Below are positions 1 through 7,897 of a stretch of 64,000 nt of DNA, one piece after another. The notes beneath the pieces are model-generated. The model was not told where the DNA came from, did not search any database, and was given only the letters and a program-made list of their open reading frames with translations. Each line of letters begins with the position of its first letter. The stretch's first letter is position 1. A program made the translations under genes and the position numbers. Where the stretch lies: NCBI GenBank assembly GCA_963828415.1, contig CAWHEI010000009.1, forward strand, positions 310,001 through 374,000. Reading direction: 5' to 3'. The stretch comes from Sva-07 sp963828415 (GTDB lineage Bacteria > Actinomycetota > Acidimicrobiia > Acidimicrobiales > Ilumatobacteraceae).

Positions 1-320
1 GTCGGTGCGAGCAGGAAGTCGGCGCCCTTTCGGTCCTGGAGACGGAACAGGTTGTCGCCGTACTCGGTCCAGCGGCCGGTCGCTTCGTAGGGCTCGCGGG
101 GCAGCAGTGCCGGGAAGTGCACCTCCTGGAAGCCGGCGGCGTCCATCTCCTCGCGAACGACGCGTTCGACGTTGCGGTAGACGAGCCAGCCGAGCGGCAG
201 CCATGAGAAGCCGCCGGGCGCGGCCCGACGGATGTAGCCGGCACGAACCAGCAAGCGATGGCTCGCGACCTCGGCGTCAGCCGGGTCGTCACGCAGGGTC
301 CGCAGGAACAGAGTCGACAT
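1..320 (-). CDS. proS: Prolyl-tRNA synthetase, N-terminal part (partial)
   Basis: The gene starts at the ATG complementary to 318-320 and runs off the left edge of the window, so only about 106 codons are visible. It charges tRNA-Pro with proline in the cytoplasm. The visible protein starts MSTLFLRTLRDDPADAEV, followed by SHRLLVRAGYIRR and an aminoacylation-domain segment with a PGGFSWLPLG motif and NVERVVREEMDAAG. This is the usual start of bacterial-type ProRS, where motif 1 lies near the N-terminus. It is divergent from rimP, and the 225 bases between them hold the rimP promoter and leader. Identity is clear; the C-terminal domains cannot be seen. Confidence 0.9.
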   Translation of the reverse strand, partial: MSTLFLRTLRDDPADAEVASHRLLVRAGYIRRAAPGGFSWLPLGWLVYRNVERVVREEMDAAGFQEVHFPALLPREPYEATGRWTEYGDNLFRLQDRKGADFLLAP

Positions 321-378
321 CCGAAGCACGGCGGCACTGTACCGAGCGCACCCACCCGAGCGCGGAGCGGTGCGTGGG

Positions 379-399
379 GCTGGCGAGCGAAGCGCCAGC
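379..399. other. Hairpin in the proS-rimP intergenic region
   Basis: GCTGGCG at 379-385 pairs perfectly with CGCCAGC at 393-399 across a 7-base loop. It lies upstream of the putative rimP promoter, so it could affect the 5' end of proS mRNA or be incidental. Function unknown. Confidence 0.35.
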
Positions 400-458
400 G
401 ACGAGCCTGGCGCAGCGCCCGACCTCGATCGTCACCCTGCCGCCTTCGGTGAGGGCGC

Positions 459-467
459 TGCTATGAT
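459..467 (+). promoter_or_regulatory. Probable rimP operon promoter (extended -10)
   Basis: TG-C-TATGAT reads as an extended -10 element (TATGAT at 462-467). No good -35 is visible at 17 bases, which is normal for extended -10 promoters. Transcription would start near 474 and give a leader of about 70 bases that contains the 495-519 hairpin. Confidence 0.55.
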
Positions 468-494
468 TGGGTCTCCATTTGGTTTGGTACCGAA

Positions 495-519
495 AGGCGT
501 GGGGCTGAGCCCCACGCCT
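495..519 (+). terminator. Leader hairpin before rimP (possible attenuator)
   Basis: Arms AGGCGTGGGGC (495-505) and GCCCCACGCCT (509-519) pair perfectly over 11 bp with a 3-base loop and are followed by the T-rich TGTTTGTTG. This has the form of an intrinsic terminator placed between the promoter and the rimP ribosome binding site. It may attenuate the rimP-nusA-infB operon; NusA and leader hairpins control this operon in other bacteria. It is too far from proS to end that gene, which runs the other way. Confidence 0.6.
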
Positions 520-544
520 TGTTTGTTGAAAGGAGGCAGTTCGG

Positions 545-1123
545 ATGAGTGCATCGACCGAGATCGATCGTGTACACGCTCTCGTGGCACCGATTGCTGC
601 CGACCTTCAACTCGACGTGTACGACATCGAACGGCGCGGCGGCACCGTTCGGATCACGCTCGATACGCCACCGGGGTCCGAGAGTGGGATCACGCTCGAC
701 TCGCTGTCGCTGGCGACACGACTGATCTCTCGCGAACTCGATCACGAGGACCCGATCGCCGGTCACTACACCCTCGAGATCACCAGCCCAGGCCTGGAAC
801 GCCAGCTGCGCACCGCAGCGCACTTCCAGCGTGAGGTCGGCAAGACGATTTCGATCCGCCTTCGCGATCCGCAGGCCGACCCTCGGCGTGTCCAGGGTGT
901 GCTGGCCGGAGCCGACGATCGCGGTGCCACGCTGCTGCTCGACGACGGCACCGAACGCACCGTGGCGCTCGACGACATCGACAAGGCGCGCACCGTCTTC
1001 GAGTGGGGGCCGAAACCGAAGCCTGGCAAGCAGCCCTCCGGTGCGAAGAAGAAGTCCGCCAAGACCCCTACGCAGGCCCCATCGAACCCGGCCCCATCGA
1101 ACAAGGAGAAGCAAGCGTCATGA
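545..1123 (+). CDS. rimP: Ribosome maturation factor RimP
   Basis: RimP (192 aa) acts in 30S subunit maturation. The N-terminal alpha/beta domain carries LDVYDIERRGGTVRITLD, and the segment HYTLEITSPGLERQLR is the family signature (SPG..RPL-type). The second domain is SH3-like (EVGKTISIRLRDP). The last 30 residues are lysine- and proline-rich. The start is fixed by a strong ribosome binding site (AAAGGAGG at 530-537). It is the first gene of the rimP-nusA-ylxR-infB operon, and its stop overlaps the nusA start (ATGA). Family length is normally 150-190 aa. Confidence 0.93.
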   Translation: MSASTEIDRVHALVAPIAADLQLDVYDIERRGGTVRITLDTPPGSESGITLDSLSLATRLISRELDHEDPIAGHYTLEITSPGLERQLRTAAHFQREVGKTISIRLRDPQADPRRVQGVLAGADDRGATLLLDDGTERTVALDDIDKARTVFEWGPKPKPGKQPSGAKKKSAKTPTQAPSNPAPSNKEKQAS

Positions 1124-2484
1124 GCAACCTCGACATGAGCGAGGCCATCGGCATGCTGGCCCAGGAGAAGGGCATCTCCGAGGACACGCTGTTGCACGTC
1201 CTCGTCGATGCGCTCGCATCGGCGTACAAGCGCCGTCCCGACGCCGCTGACGAAGTGGTCGTCGAGGTCAATCCCGAGACGATGGAGTTCTCGTTCATCG
1301 CCTACGACGTCGACGAAGACGGCAACTGGGTCAACGAGCGCGACGACACGCCGAAGAAGGAAGAGCTCGGCCGCATCGCCGCGCAGACGTTCCGCCAGGT
1401 GATGAGCCAGCGCATTCGCGAGGTCGAATCCGAGCGCAAGTTCGAGGAGTACGCGAACCGCGAGGGCGACATCGTCACCGGCATCATCCAGCGCACCGAC
1501 GCCCGCTACACGCTGCTCGACCTCGGTCGGGTCGAGGCGTTGCTGCCGCAGGCCGAGCAGGTGCCCTTCGAGCGGCCCGCCCAGGGTGATCGTCAGAAGG
1601 CGTACATCGTCGAGGTTCGTCGCACGCCGAAGGGTCCGCAGATCGTGGTCTCGCGTACCCACCCGGGCCTGATCAAGCGGCTGTTCGAACTCGAAGTGCC
1701 CGAGATCGCCGACGGCATCGTCGAGATCAAGGCCTGCGCTCGTGAACCGGGTCACCGTACGAAGATCGCCGTCTGGTCGAACGACCACAACGTCGATCCC
1801 GTCGGCGCATGCGTCGGCGCCCGTGGCGGCCGTGTCCGGATGGTCGTCAACGAGATGCGTGGCGAGAAGATCGACATCGTGCCGTTCAGCGAGGATCTGG
1901 CCGACTTCGTCGCCAAGGCGCTGTCGCCGGCGAAGGTGACCGCGGTCAACATCTCCGACGACGGCACCGCCGCCGACGTGATCGTGCCGGACCACCAGCT
2001 CAGCCTGGCGATCGGTCGCGAGGGCCAGAACGCGCGTCTCGCGGCCCGACTCACGGGTGTGCGCGTCGACATCCGCTCCGAGACGCAGCTCGCCGAGGGC
2101 ATTCCGGCGGGTGGCCGTGATGCCGACGTCGAGTACGCCGACGGCGAATGGCGCGCCAACGCCGAGTCCGGCGAGATGGAGTGGCACGCCGCGGACGGCA
2201 GCGTCATCAGCGAGTCCGACTGGCAAGCCCAAGCCGCCGCCGCCAGCGAACCCGCAACGACTGAAGCAGCCGACGCGTCCGACGAGACGTCGGGCGCAGA
2301 GCCGTCAGCAGATGTCGACACACCTGCCGAGGGAAGCGCCAGCGACGAAGCAGAAGCGGCGCGAGAAGGAAGCGAAGCGGACACCGATGCAGTCGCCGAC
2401 GACGTCGACGACAGCAGCGAGTCCGCCATCGCCGATGGCGAAGCGGACGACGAGCCCGCCAACCAGAACGGCGGCGACGACTGA
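1120..2484 (+). CDS. nusA: Transcription termination/antitermination protein NusA
   Basis: NusA binds RNA polymerase and nascent RNA and modulates pausing, termination and antitermination. The 454-aa protein has the N-terminal RNAP-binding domain (about 1-110), an S1 domain (from about 115, GDIVTGIIQRTDARYTLLD), KH1 (about 203-260, GACVGARGGRVRMVVNE) and KH2 (about 290-325, LAIGREGQNARLAARLTG). From about residue 367 it ends in an 85-residue Ala/Asp/Glu/Ser-rich acidic tail, which actinobacterial NusA often lacks or has shorter. I chose ATG 1120 over the longer open frame because it has AAGGAG upstream and overlaps the rimP stop by ATGA. Confidence 0.95.
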   Translation: MSNLDMSEAIGMLAQEKGISEDTLLHVLVDALASAYKRRPDAADEVVVEVNPETMEFSFIAYDVDEDGNWVNERDDTPKKEELGRIAAQTFRQVMSQRIREVESERKFEEYANREGDIVTGIIQRTDARYTLLDLGRVEALLPQAEQVPFERPAQGDRQKAYIVEVRRTPKGPQIVVSRTHPGLIKRLFELEVPEIADGIVEIKACAREPGHRTKIAVWSNDHNVDPVGACVGARGGRVRMVVNEMRGEKIDIVPFSEDLADFVAKALSPAKVTAVNISDDGTAADVIVPDHQLSLAIGREGQNARLAARLTGVRVDIRSETQLAEGIPAGGRDADVEYADGEWRANAESGEMEWHAADGSVISESDWQAQAAAASEPATTEAADASDETSGAEPSADVDTPAEGSASDEAEAAREGSEADTDAVADDVDDSSESAIADGEADDEPANQNGGDD

Positions 2485-2798
2485 GTGTTGCCGATCGCCC
2501 CGAACCCGTCCGTAGCTGCATCGGTTGTCGCCGGCGACGTCCGCAGTCCGATCTCGTGCGTGTCACGAGATCGGAGGTCGGTGTCGTGGTCGATGGCCCG
2601 AGCAACGGGCGCGGGGCCTGGCTGTGTCGGAGCATCGCAGTGGGCGAGATCGCCTCGACTGCCTGCGTCGACGCAGCGCTGTCGCGACGGGCGTTCGCCC
2701 GGGCGTGGCGGCGAGACGTCGACGCCGACGACGAACGTGCAATCAGCGAACTGGCCGGCCGTGGGGCCGGCGGTGACGAACACCCGGATGCGCATTGA
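2481..2798 (+). CDS. ylxR: YlxR family RNA-binding protein (DUF448), unusual start
   Basis: The YlxR family is small, basic and RNA-binding, and sits between nusA and infB in many bacteria. The family motif RSCIGCRRRRPQSDLVRV lies at 2511-2564 and is followed by GRGAWLCRS, SRRAFARAWRR and a stop at 2796-2798. No ATG, GTG or TTG lies in this frame between the last upstream in-frame stop (about 2265) and the motif. The first canonical start is GTG 2556, inside the conserved region, and would remove the CIGC signature. CTG at 2481, overlapping the nusA stop, is the only near-cognate start I see, so I used it. GTG 2485 is out of frame by one base. A missing base near 2487 would restore a normal start. 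Product certain, start uncertain. Confidence 0.7.
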   Translation: MSVADRPEPVRSCIGCRRRRPQSDLVRVTRSEVGVVVDGPSNGRGAWLCRSIAVGEIASTACVDAALSRRAFARAWRRDVDADDERAISELAGRGAGGDEHPDAH

Positions 2799-2847
2799 TT
2801 CCAGCATCCGCGAGGCAAAGACGACTGTGAAAGGTTGAATCGACAAC

Positions 2848-5794
2848 GTGGCTGCGAAGAAGATCAGGATCCACGAGCTCGCGAAAGAGCTCGGGATGAC
2901 GAACGCCGAGGTCCTCGATCTCTGCGGTGTGCTCGGCGTTGCCGCCAAGGGCCCGTCGTCCTCGCTCGCCGAGGCATATGCCGACATGGTGACCCGACGC
3001 GGCAGAGCGCGATGGGTTGACCCGTGACGAACAACCCGAAGAGGCCAAGCCGGCCAAGAAGGCGCCGGCGAAGAAGGCCGCCGCCAAGAAGCAGGCGGCC
3101 GATGGTGCCGACGCGAAGCCGAAGCCGGCGAAGAAGGCCGCAGCAAAGCCGGCAGATGTGACGACGGTAGACGTCGCACCTGCGGATGCCGAGCCGACGA
3201 ACGTCGAGGCGACAGCACCTGCTGGCGCTGCGGAGGTGGCCGTCGACGCAGCGCCCGAGTCCGCTCCGGAGCCCGAGGCTCCGGCAGCGATGGTCGAGCA
3301 AGCGCCGGTCGACGCCAGTCCTGCGGCTGTCGAGGCACCGGCCGCCGAGGCGACGCCGACGCCGGTTGTCGCTTCCCCCGAACCGGTGGCGCCGGCGCAG
3401 CCCGCTCCCGCTCCCGCTCCAGCGGAACCTGCCGCTGCCGTTCCCGCGCCTGCTGAACCGGCACCGACGCCCGCCGTTACAGAGACTCCGGCGCCAGCGC
3501 CTGCCGAGGTCGCAGATGCCTCCTCGCGGGTGATCTCGAGCGGCCGCCCCGCCGCCGACGGTCGTCCTCCCGAGCAGCCTGCGACACCGACCGAGGCTCG
3601 TCGTCCGGCGACGGACCGTCCGGAAGGTGCACCAGCCGAGCGGCCGTTGTCGCCGAGTGGCAAGGCGATTCCGCCGCCTCCTGGTCGGCCGTTGTCGCCG
3701 AGCGGCAAGGTCATTCCGCCGCCTCCTGGATCAGCGCGGCCTGCGGGTGCTCGACCCGGTGGAGGCCCCGGCGGCGCCCGTCCGCGTCCCGGTGGCTTCA
3801 CGCCTCGTCCTGGCGGCGGCCCTGGTGGTGGCCCCGGCGGCCGTCCAGGTGGTGGACCCGGTGGTGGCCCAGGCGGTGGCGGTCCCGGCCGCCCCGGTGG
3901 CAATCGCCCCAGTGGGCAGCGGCGTCCGCCGCGTCGTACCGGTCGTCGGCGTCGTCGTCGCGACCAGGACGATCTGCAACCGCAGTTCACGACCTACACA
4001 TCGTCGGACGCTCCCGTTCCCGAGGGCGTCGTCATCATCGAACGTGGTGTGTCGGCACAGGAGTTCGCTCCGAAGCTGAACCGCACCGCCGCCGACGTCG
4101 TGCGCTTCCTGCTCAACAACGGCGAGATGGTCACCGCCACCATGACGCTCGCCGATGAGCAGATGGAGCTGTTCGCGCTCGAAGTCGGCGCCGAGATCCT
4201 CCTGGTCGAGCCCGGCCAGCAGGAAGAGGTCGAACTGCAGAAGTTGTTCGACGACTCCGACGACGACGAGATGCAGGAACCACGCCCGCCGGTCATCACC
4301 GTGATGGGCCACGTCGACCACGGCAAGACCACGCTGCTCGACCACATCCGCGGCGCCAACGTCGTCGACGGCGAGGCCGGCGGTATCACCCAGCACATCG
4401 GCGCCTATCAGGTGCAGAACGAGCACGGCTCGGTCACGTTCCTCGACACGCCCGGCCACGCAGCGTTCACGCAGATGCGTGCCCGCGGCGCCGACGCCAC
4501 CGACATCGTGGTGTTGATGGTCGCGGCCGACGACGGCATCATGCCGCAGACGATCGAGGCGATCAATCACGCTCGGGCGGCCGATGTGCCGATCGTCGTT
4601 GCGGTCAACAAGATCGACAAGGACAACGCCGATCCGCAGCGGGTGCTCACGCAGCTCGCCGAGTACGAACTCGTTCCCGAGTCGTGGGGCGGCGACACGA
4701 TCGTCGTCGAGATGTCGGCGCTTCAGGGCGTCGGAGTCGACGAATTGATCGAGCAGCTGCAGGTCGTCGCCGAACTCGAAGAGCTCACCGCGAACCCCAC
4801 GGGTCGTGCCAAGGGCATCGTGATCGAGGCCCAGCTCGACAAGGGTCGTGGCCCCGTTGCCACGGTGCTCGTCGACAAGGGTGAGCTCAAGGTCGGCGAC
4901 CCCATCGTGGCGGGAGCCGCGTGGGGCAAGGTGCGAGCGATGATCAACGACAAGGGCGAACAGGTCAAAGTGGCAGGTCCGTCCACGCCGGTGCAGGTGC
5001 TGGGGCTCTCGCTCGTGCCCGAGGCCGGCGACGAGTTCCGCGCCGCTCCCGACGACAAGATCGCCCGCACGGTTGCCGAAGCACGCGAGCTGCGCCTCAA
5101 GGCGAAGCATCTGCGTGAGGACGCCCGGGTCAAGACGGGCACGAAGCTCGAGGACATCTTCGCCCAGATCCAGTCGGGTGAGAAGGCAGCGGTCAACCTC
5201 ATTCTCAAGGCCGACGTTCAGGGTTCGCTCGAAGCGGTCACCGACTCGCTGCGGCGTCTCGAACGCGACGAGGTCGATGTCAGCTTCGTGCATCGCGCCG
5301 TGGGCGGGATCACCGAGAACGACATCACGCTGGCCAACGCGACGAACGCCACGATCATCGGCTTCAACGTCCGTCCCGACGGCAAGGCCCGCAAGCTCGC
5401 CGAGCAGGAAGAAGTGGAGATCCGTACCTACGAGATCATCTACAAGCTGCTCGAGGACATCGAGCAGGCCGTCATCGGCATGCTCGAGCCGGAGTTCGAA
5501 GAGCAGGTCACCGGCGAGGCCGAGGTCCGCGAGATCTTCCGGGTGCCCAAGCTCGGTGCCATTGCCGGTTGCTACGTGCGCTCGGGTGTCATCACCCGTG
5601 GCTCCAAGGTTCGCTTCCTGCGCGACGGCACGATCATCTGGAAGGGCGACATCACGTCGCTCAAGCGGTTCAAGGACGATGCCCGTGAGGTCCGCGAGGG
5701 CTTCGAATGCGGTATCGGCCTGTCCGACTTCCAGGACCTCAAGGCGGGCGACCTCATCGAGACCTACCAGGACGTCGAGATCGCTCGCACGTGA
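2848..5794 (+). CDS. infB: Translation initiation factor IF-2, apparent frameshift near 3001
   Basis: IF-2 is the GTPase that brings fMet-tRNA to the 30S subunit. GTG 2848 begins the IF2_N domain (AAKKIRIHELAKELGMTN), but that frame stops at 3025-3027. The rest is open one frame over from about 2993 to 5794: Lys/Ala- and Pro-rich linker, near-duplicate RPLSPSGKAIPPPPG / RPLSPSGKVIPPPPG, a Gly/Pro/Arg-rich stretch, a second IF2_N-like segment, G domain (GHVDHGKTTL, DTPGHAAF, NKID), then domains II-IV. Removing one G at 3001/3002 joins the frames cleanly into TRRAERDGLTRDEQ. The span is 2947 bases, one more than a multiple of three. TTG 3017 could start a short isoform. An essential gene is unlikely to be truly broken, so sequence error or recoding is likely. 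Confidence 0.9.
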
Positions 5795-5817
5795 TCTACC
5801 CGCCGGGTTCGTCCCGG

Positions 5818-5823
5818 TAGGTT
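5818..5823 (+). promoter_or_regulatory. Putative -10 box for a leaderless DsbA-fold gene
   Basis: TAGGTT lies six bases before ATG 5830, which puts the start point on the start codon itself. No ribosome binding site is seen before this ATG. This is one of several similar boxes in the window. Confidence 0.4.
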
Positions 5824-5829
5824 GCAGAG

Positions 5830-6474
5830 ATGGCCGCCGACCTCGACTTCTTCTTCGACCCAGTCTGCCCGTGGGCCTGGATCACCTCGCGCTGGGTCGT
5901 CAACGTCAGCGAGCAACGCGACTACGAGGTCGACTGGCGTTTCATCTCGCTGTGGATGCTCAACGAGACCAACACCCAGGAGTGGTACACGCCGCAGTAC
6001 CGGGCCGGCCACTATCTCGGTCAGCAGGGTCTGCGGATCGCAGACTCGATCCGCCTGGGCGACGACGACCCGACGGCGGTCGGTCGTTGGTACACGACGA
6101 TCGGTGAGGCGCTGCACGTGGGAGCCGAGCGCGACGCGGCCCGGAGCGATTCGCTCGGGTGGTACGCGGGCCTGCTCGCCGCTGCCGGATTCGACGCGGG
6201 ACATCTCGACGCTGCCGACGACGACTCCCACGACGGGTACATCCGATCCGACACCGAACTGGCGTTGAGCCGCACCGGCAAGGATGTCGGCACGCCGATT
6301 CTCACGTTCCATCCCGGCGCTCACAACGAGGCGAGCTTCTTCGGCCCGGTGATCTCCAAGGCGCCCACGGGTGCCGAAGCGGTCGAACTCTGGGACGCCG
6401 TCGAGAAACTGGCCACCATGTCCGGCATGGCCGAACTCAAGCGATCCAACCGGGTCGCCCCCGACTTCACCTGA
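5830..6474 (+). CDS. DsbA-fold protein, Rv2466c-like (mycothiol nitroreductase family)
   Basis: This 214-aa protein of the DsbA thioredoxin fold begins MAADLDFFFDPVCPWAWITSR. The layout FDPxCPWxWITSRW is that of actinobacterial Rv2466c-type proteins, which reduce nitro compounds with mycothiol. Those proteins have CPWC; here the second cysteine is alanine (CPWA, residues about 14-17), so a monothiol mechanism or another substrate is implied. The helical insert and the cis-Pro region (GTPILTFHP) are present. It sits between infB and rbfA, an odd place in this conserved operon. It probably has its own leaderless promoter and is followed by a paired REP repeat whose first bases are its TGA stop. 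Confidence 0.75.
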   Translation: MAADLDFFFDPVCPWAWITSRWVVNVSEQRDYEVDWRFISLWMLNETNTQEWYTPQYRAGHYLGQQGLRIADSIRLGDDDPTAVGRWYTTIGEALHVGAERDAARSDSLGWYAGLLAAAGFDAGHLDAADDDSHDGYIRSDTELALSRTGKDVGTPILTFHPGAHNEASFFGPVISKAPTGAEAVELWDAVEKLATMSGMAELKRSNRVAPDFT

Positions 6475-6546
6475 TTACAACAGGGGTCAGACCCGCGATG
6501 TAATCGCCCGACGATTACATCGCGGGTCTGACCCCTGTTGTAATCA
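6472..6546. repeat. REP1 inverted pair (REPIN-like)
   Basis: Two 35-bp units, 6472-6506 and 6512-6546, are exact reverse complements separated by 5 bp. Each unit runs TGATTACAAC..GGGGTCAGACCC..GATGTAATCG, with outer arms GATTACA/TGTAATC and an inner GGG/CCC stem. Its first TGA is the stop of the preceding gene. As RNA the pair could form a perfect 35-bp stem between that gene and rbfA. Single units recur at 17334, 18172, 19053 and 19638. Confidence 0.9.
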
Positions 6547-6563
6547 TCACCGAGGAGATTCCG

Positions 6564-7007
6564 ATGGCAGGCAAGCGCAGCAGTCGCAGCAACACCCCGA
6601 AGTACTCGCGCAGTGCGCGGGTCAGCACGACGTTGCAGGAGATCATCGCCGACGAGCTCGTGCGGATCGACGACGAACGGCTGACGTTCGTGACCGTCAC
6701 CGGCATCGACGTCGACCCGGAACTGAACCGGGCGATCGTGTTCTTCGACTCACTCGCCGACGAGGACGGTGACGCCGAAATCCTCGAAGCGTTTGCCGAC
6801 CACCGGATTCGACTGCAGGCATCGATCGCGAAGCAGATCCGTGCGAAGAAGACGCCGATCCTCGACTTCCGGCCCGACATGGTGATCCGATCGGCGGCTC
6901 GCATCGACGACATCTTGAAGTCGGACCAGGCCCGCATCGAACGTGAAGCATCGGCGCCGATCGACGTACCGACGACCTCCGACACCGACGAATCCTCCGA
7001 GAGCTGA
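6564..7007 (+). CDS. rbfA: Ribosome-binding factor A
   Basis: RbfA (147 aa) is a KH-like protein that binds the 5' region of 16S rRNA during late 30S maturation and cold adaptation. The N-terminus has RSARVSTTLQEIIADEL, then DERLTFVTVTGIDVDPELNRAIVFF (the core strand) and IRAKKTPILDFRPD. The C-terminus has an acidic/Ser-Thr tail. A ribosome binding site (GAGGAG at 6551-6556) supports ATG 6564. The stop overlaps the truB start by ATGA, so the two are co-translated. Confidence 0.93.
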   Translation: MAGKRSSRSNTPKYSRSARVSTTLQEIIADELVRIDDERLTFVTVTGIDVDPELNRAIVFFDSLADEDGDAEILEAFADHRIRLQASIAKQIRAKKTPILDFRPDMVIRSAARIDDILKSDQARIEREASAPIDVPTTSDTDESSES

Positions 7008-7873
7008 TGGCGCGGCGCAAGCCGGCGACGACCCACGGCATCGCGGTCGTCGACAAACCACCGGGGGTCACCAGCCACGACGTGGTCGGCCTGCTCCGCC
7101 GCCGATTTGGCGAACGTCAGGTCGGCCACGCGGGCACCCTCGATCCTGATGCCACCGGTGTGCTCGTCGTGGCCGTCGGCAAGGCGACGCGGCTGTTGCG
7201 GTTCGTCGAGAAGACACGCAAGGGCTACACCGGCGAGATCGTTCTGGGCGCCGCGACGTCGACGCTCGATGACTCCGGTGACGTGCTGGCAACGTTCGAC
7301 ATGGCCGCCGTGACCCTCGACGACGCTCGTCGTGCGGTGGCCGAGCACCTCGTGGGTGACATCGAACAGATCCCGCCGATGGTGTCTGCGATCCGGGTCG
7401 ACGGCAAGCGACTCCACGAACTCGCGCGTGAGGGAATCGAGATCGAACGGGCGCCGCGGCCGGTCACCATTCATCGCTTCGATGTGGACGACTGGGCCGC
7501 GCCCGGCGTGCTTCGCGTCGACGTGGAGTGTTCCGCCGGCACCTACATCCGCACGCTCGCGGACGATCTCGGACGCCTCCTCGGCGGCGGAGCGCATCTG
7601 CGCAACCTGCGCCGCACCAATGTCGGAGCGTTCACCCTCGCCGAGGCAGCGCCGCCTGACGAGTGTGATCTGCTCCCCGTGGCGAGCGCGGTCCGTTCAC
7701 TGGCTTCGGTCACCGTCGACGACGACATCGCCGTGCTCATCGCCAATGGACGGGTGCTCGAGGCATGGGACGGCGACGGTCCGTGGGCGGTGTTCGATCT
7801 CGCGGGCGAACTGCTGGCGGTCTATGAGGCATTTCGCGGCCAGGCCAAGCCTGCTGTGGTACTTCCCCGATGA
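7007..7873 (+). CDS. truB: tRNA pseudouridine-55 synthase
   Basis: TruB makes pseudouridine 55 in the T-loop of tRNAs. The 288-aa protein begins with GIAVVDKPPGVTSHDVV and has the catalytic motif GHAGTLDPDATGVL, whose Asp is the nucleophile. Further family blocks are KGYTGEIVLGAATSTLDDSG, PPMVSAIRVDGKRLHELAR and SAGTYIRTLADDLG. The C-terminal region fits a short PUA-like domain. It overlaps rbfA by ATGA and lies 24 bases before ribF, the standard rbfA-truB-ribF order. Confidence 0.95.
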   Translation: MARRKPATTHGIAVVDKPPGVTSHDVVGLLRRRFGERQVGHAGTLDPDATGVLVVAVGKATRLLRFVEKTRKGYTGEIVLGAATSTLDDSGDVLATFDMAAVTLDDARRAVAEHLVGDIEQIPPMVSAIRVDGKRLHELAREGIEIERAPRPVTIHRFDVDDWAAPGVLRVDVECSAGTYIRTLADDLGRLLGGGAHLRNLRRTNVGAFTLAEAAPPDECDLLPVASAVRSLASVTVDDDIAVLIANGRVLEAWDGDGPWAVFDLAGELLAVYEAFRGQAKPAVVLPR

Positions 7874-7884
7874 GGTTGCGCCGC

Positions 7885-7890
7885 TAGCGT
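7885..7890 (+). promoter_or_regulatory. Putative -10 box for leaderless ribF
   Basis: TAGCGT lies seven bases before GTG 7898, with no ribosome binding site between. This would give ribF its own leaderless transcript in addition to read-through from truB. Confidence 0.4.
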
Positions 7891-7897
7891 TGCTGCC

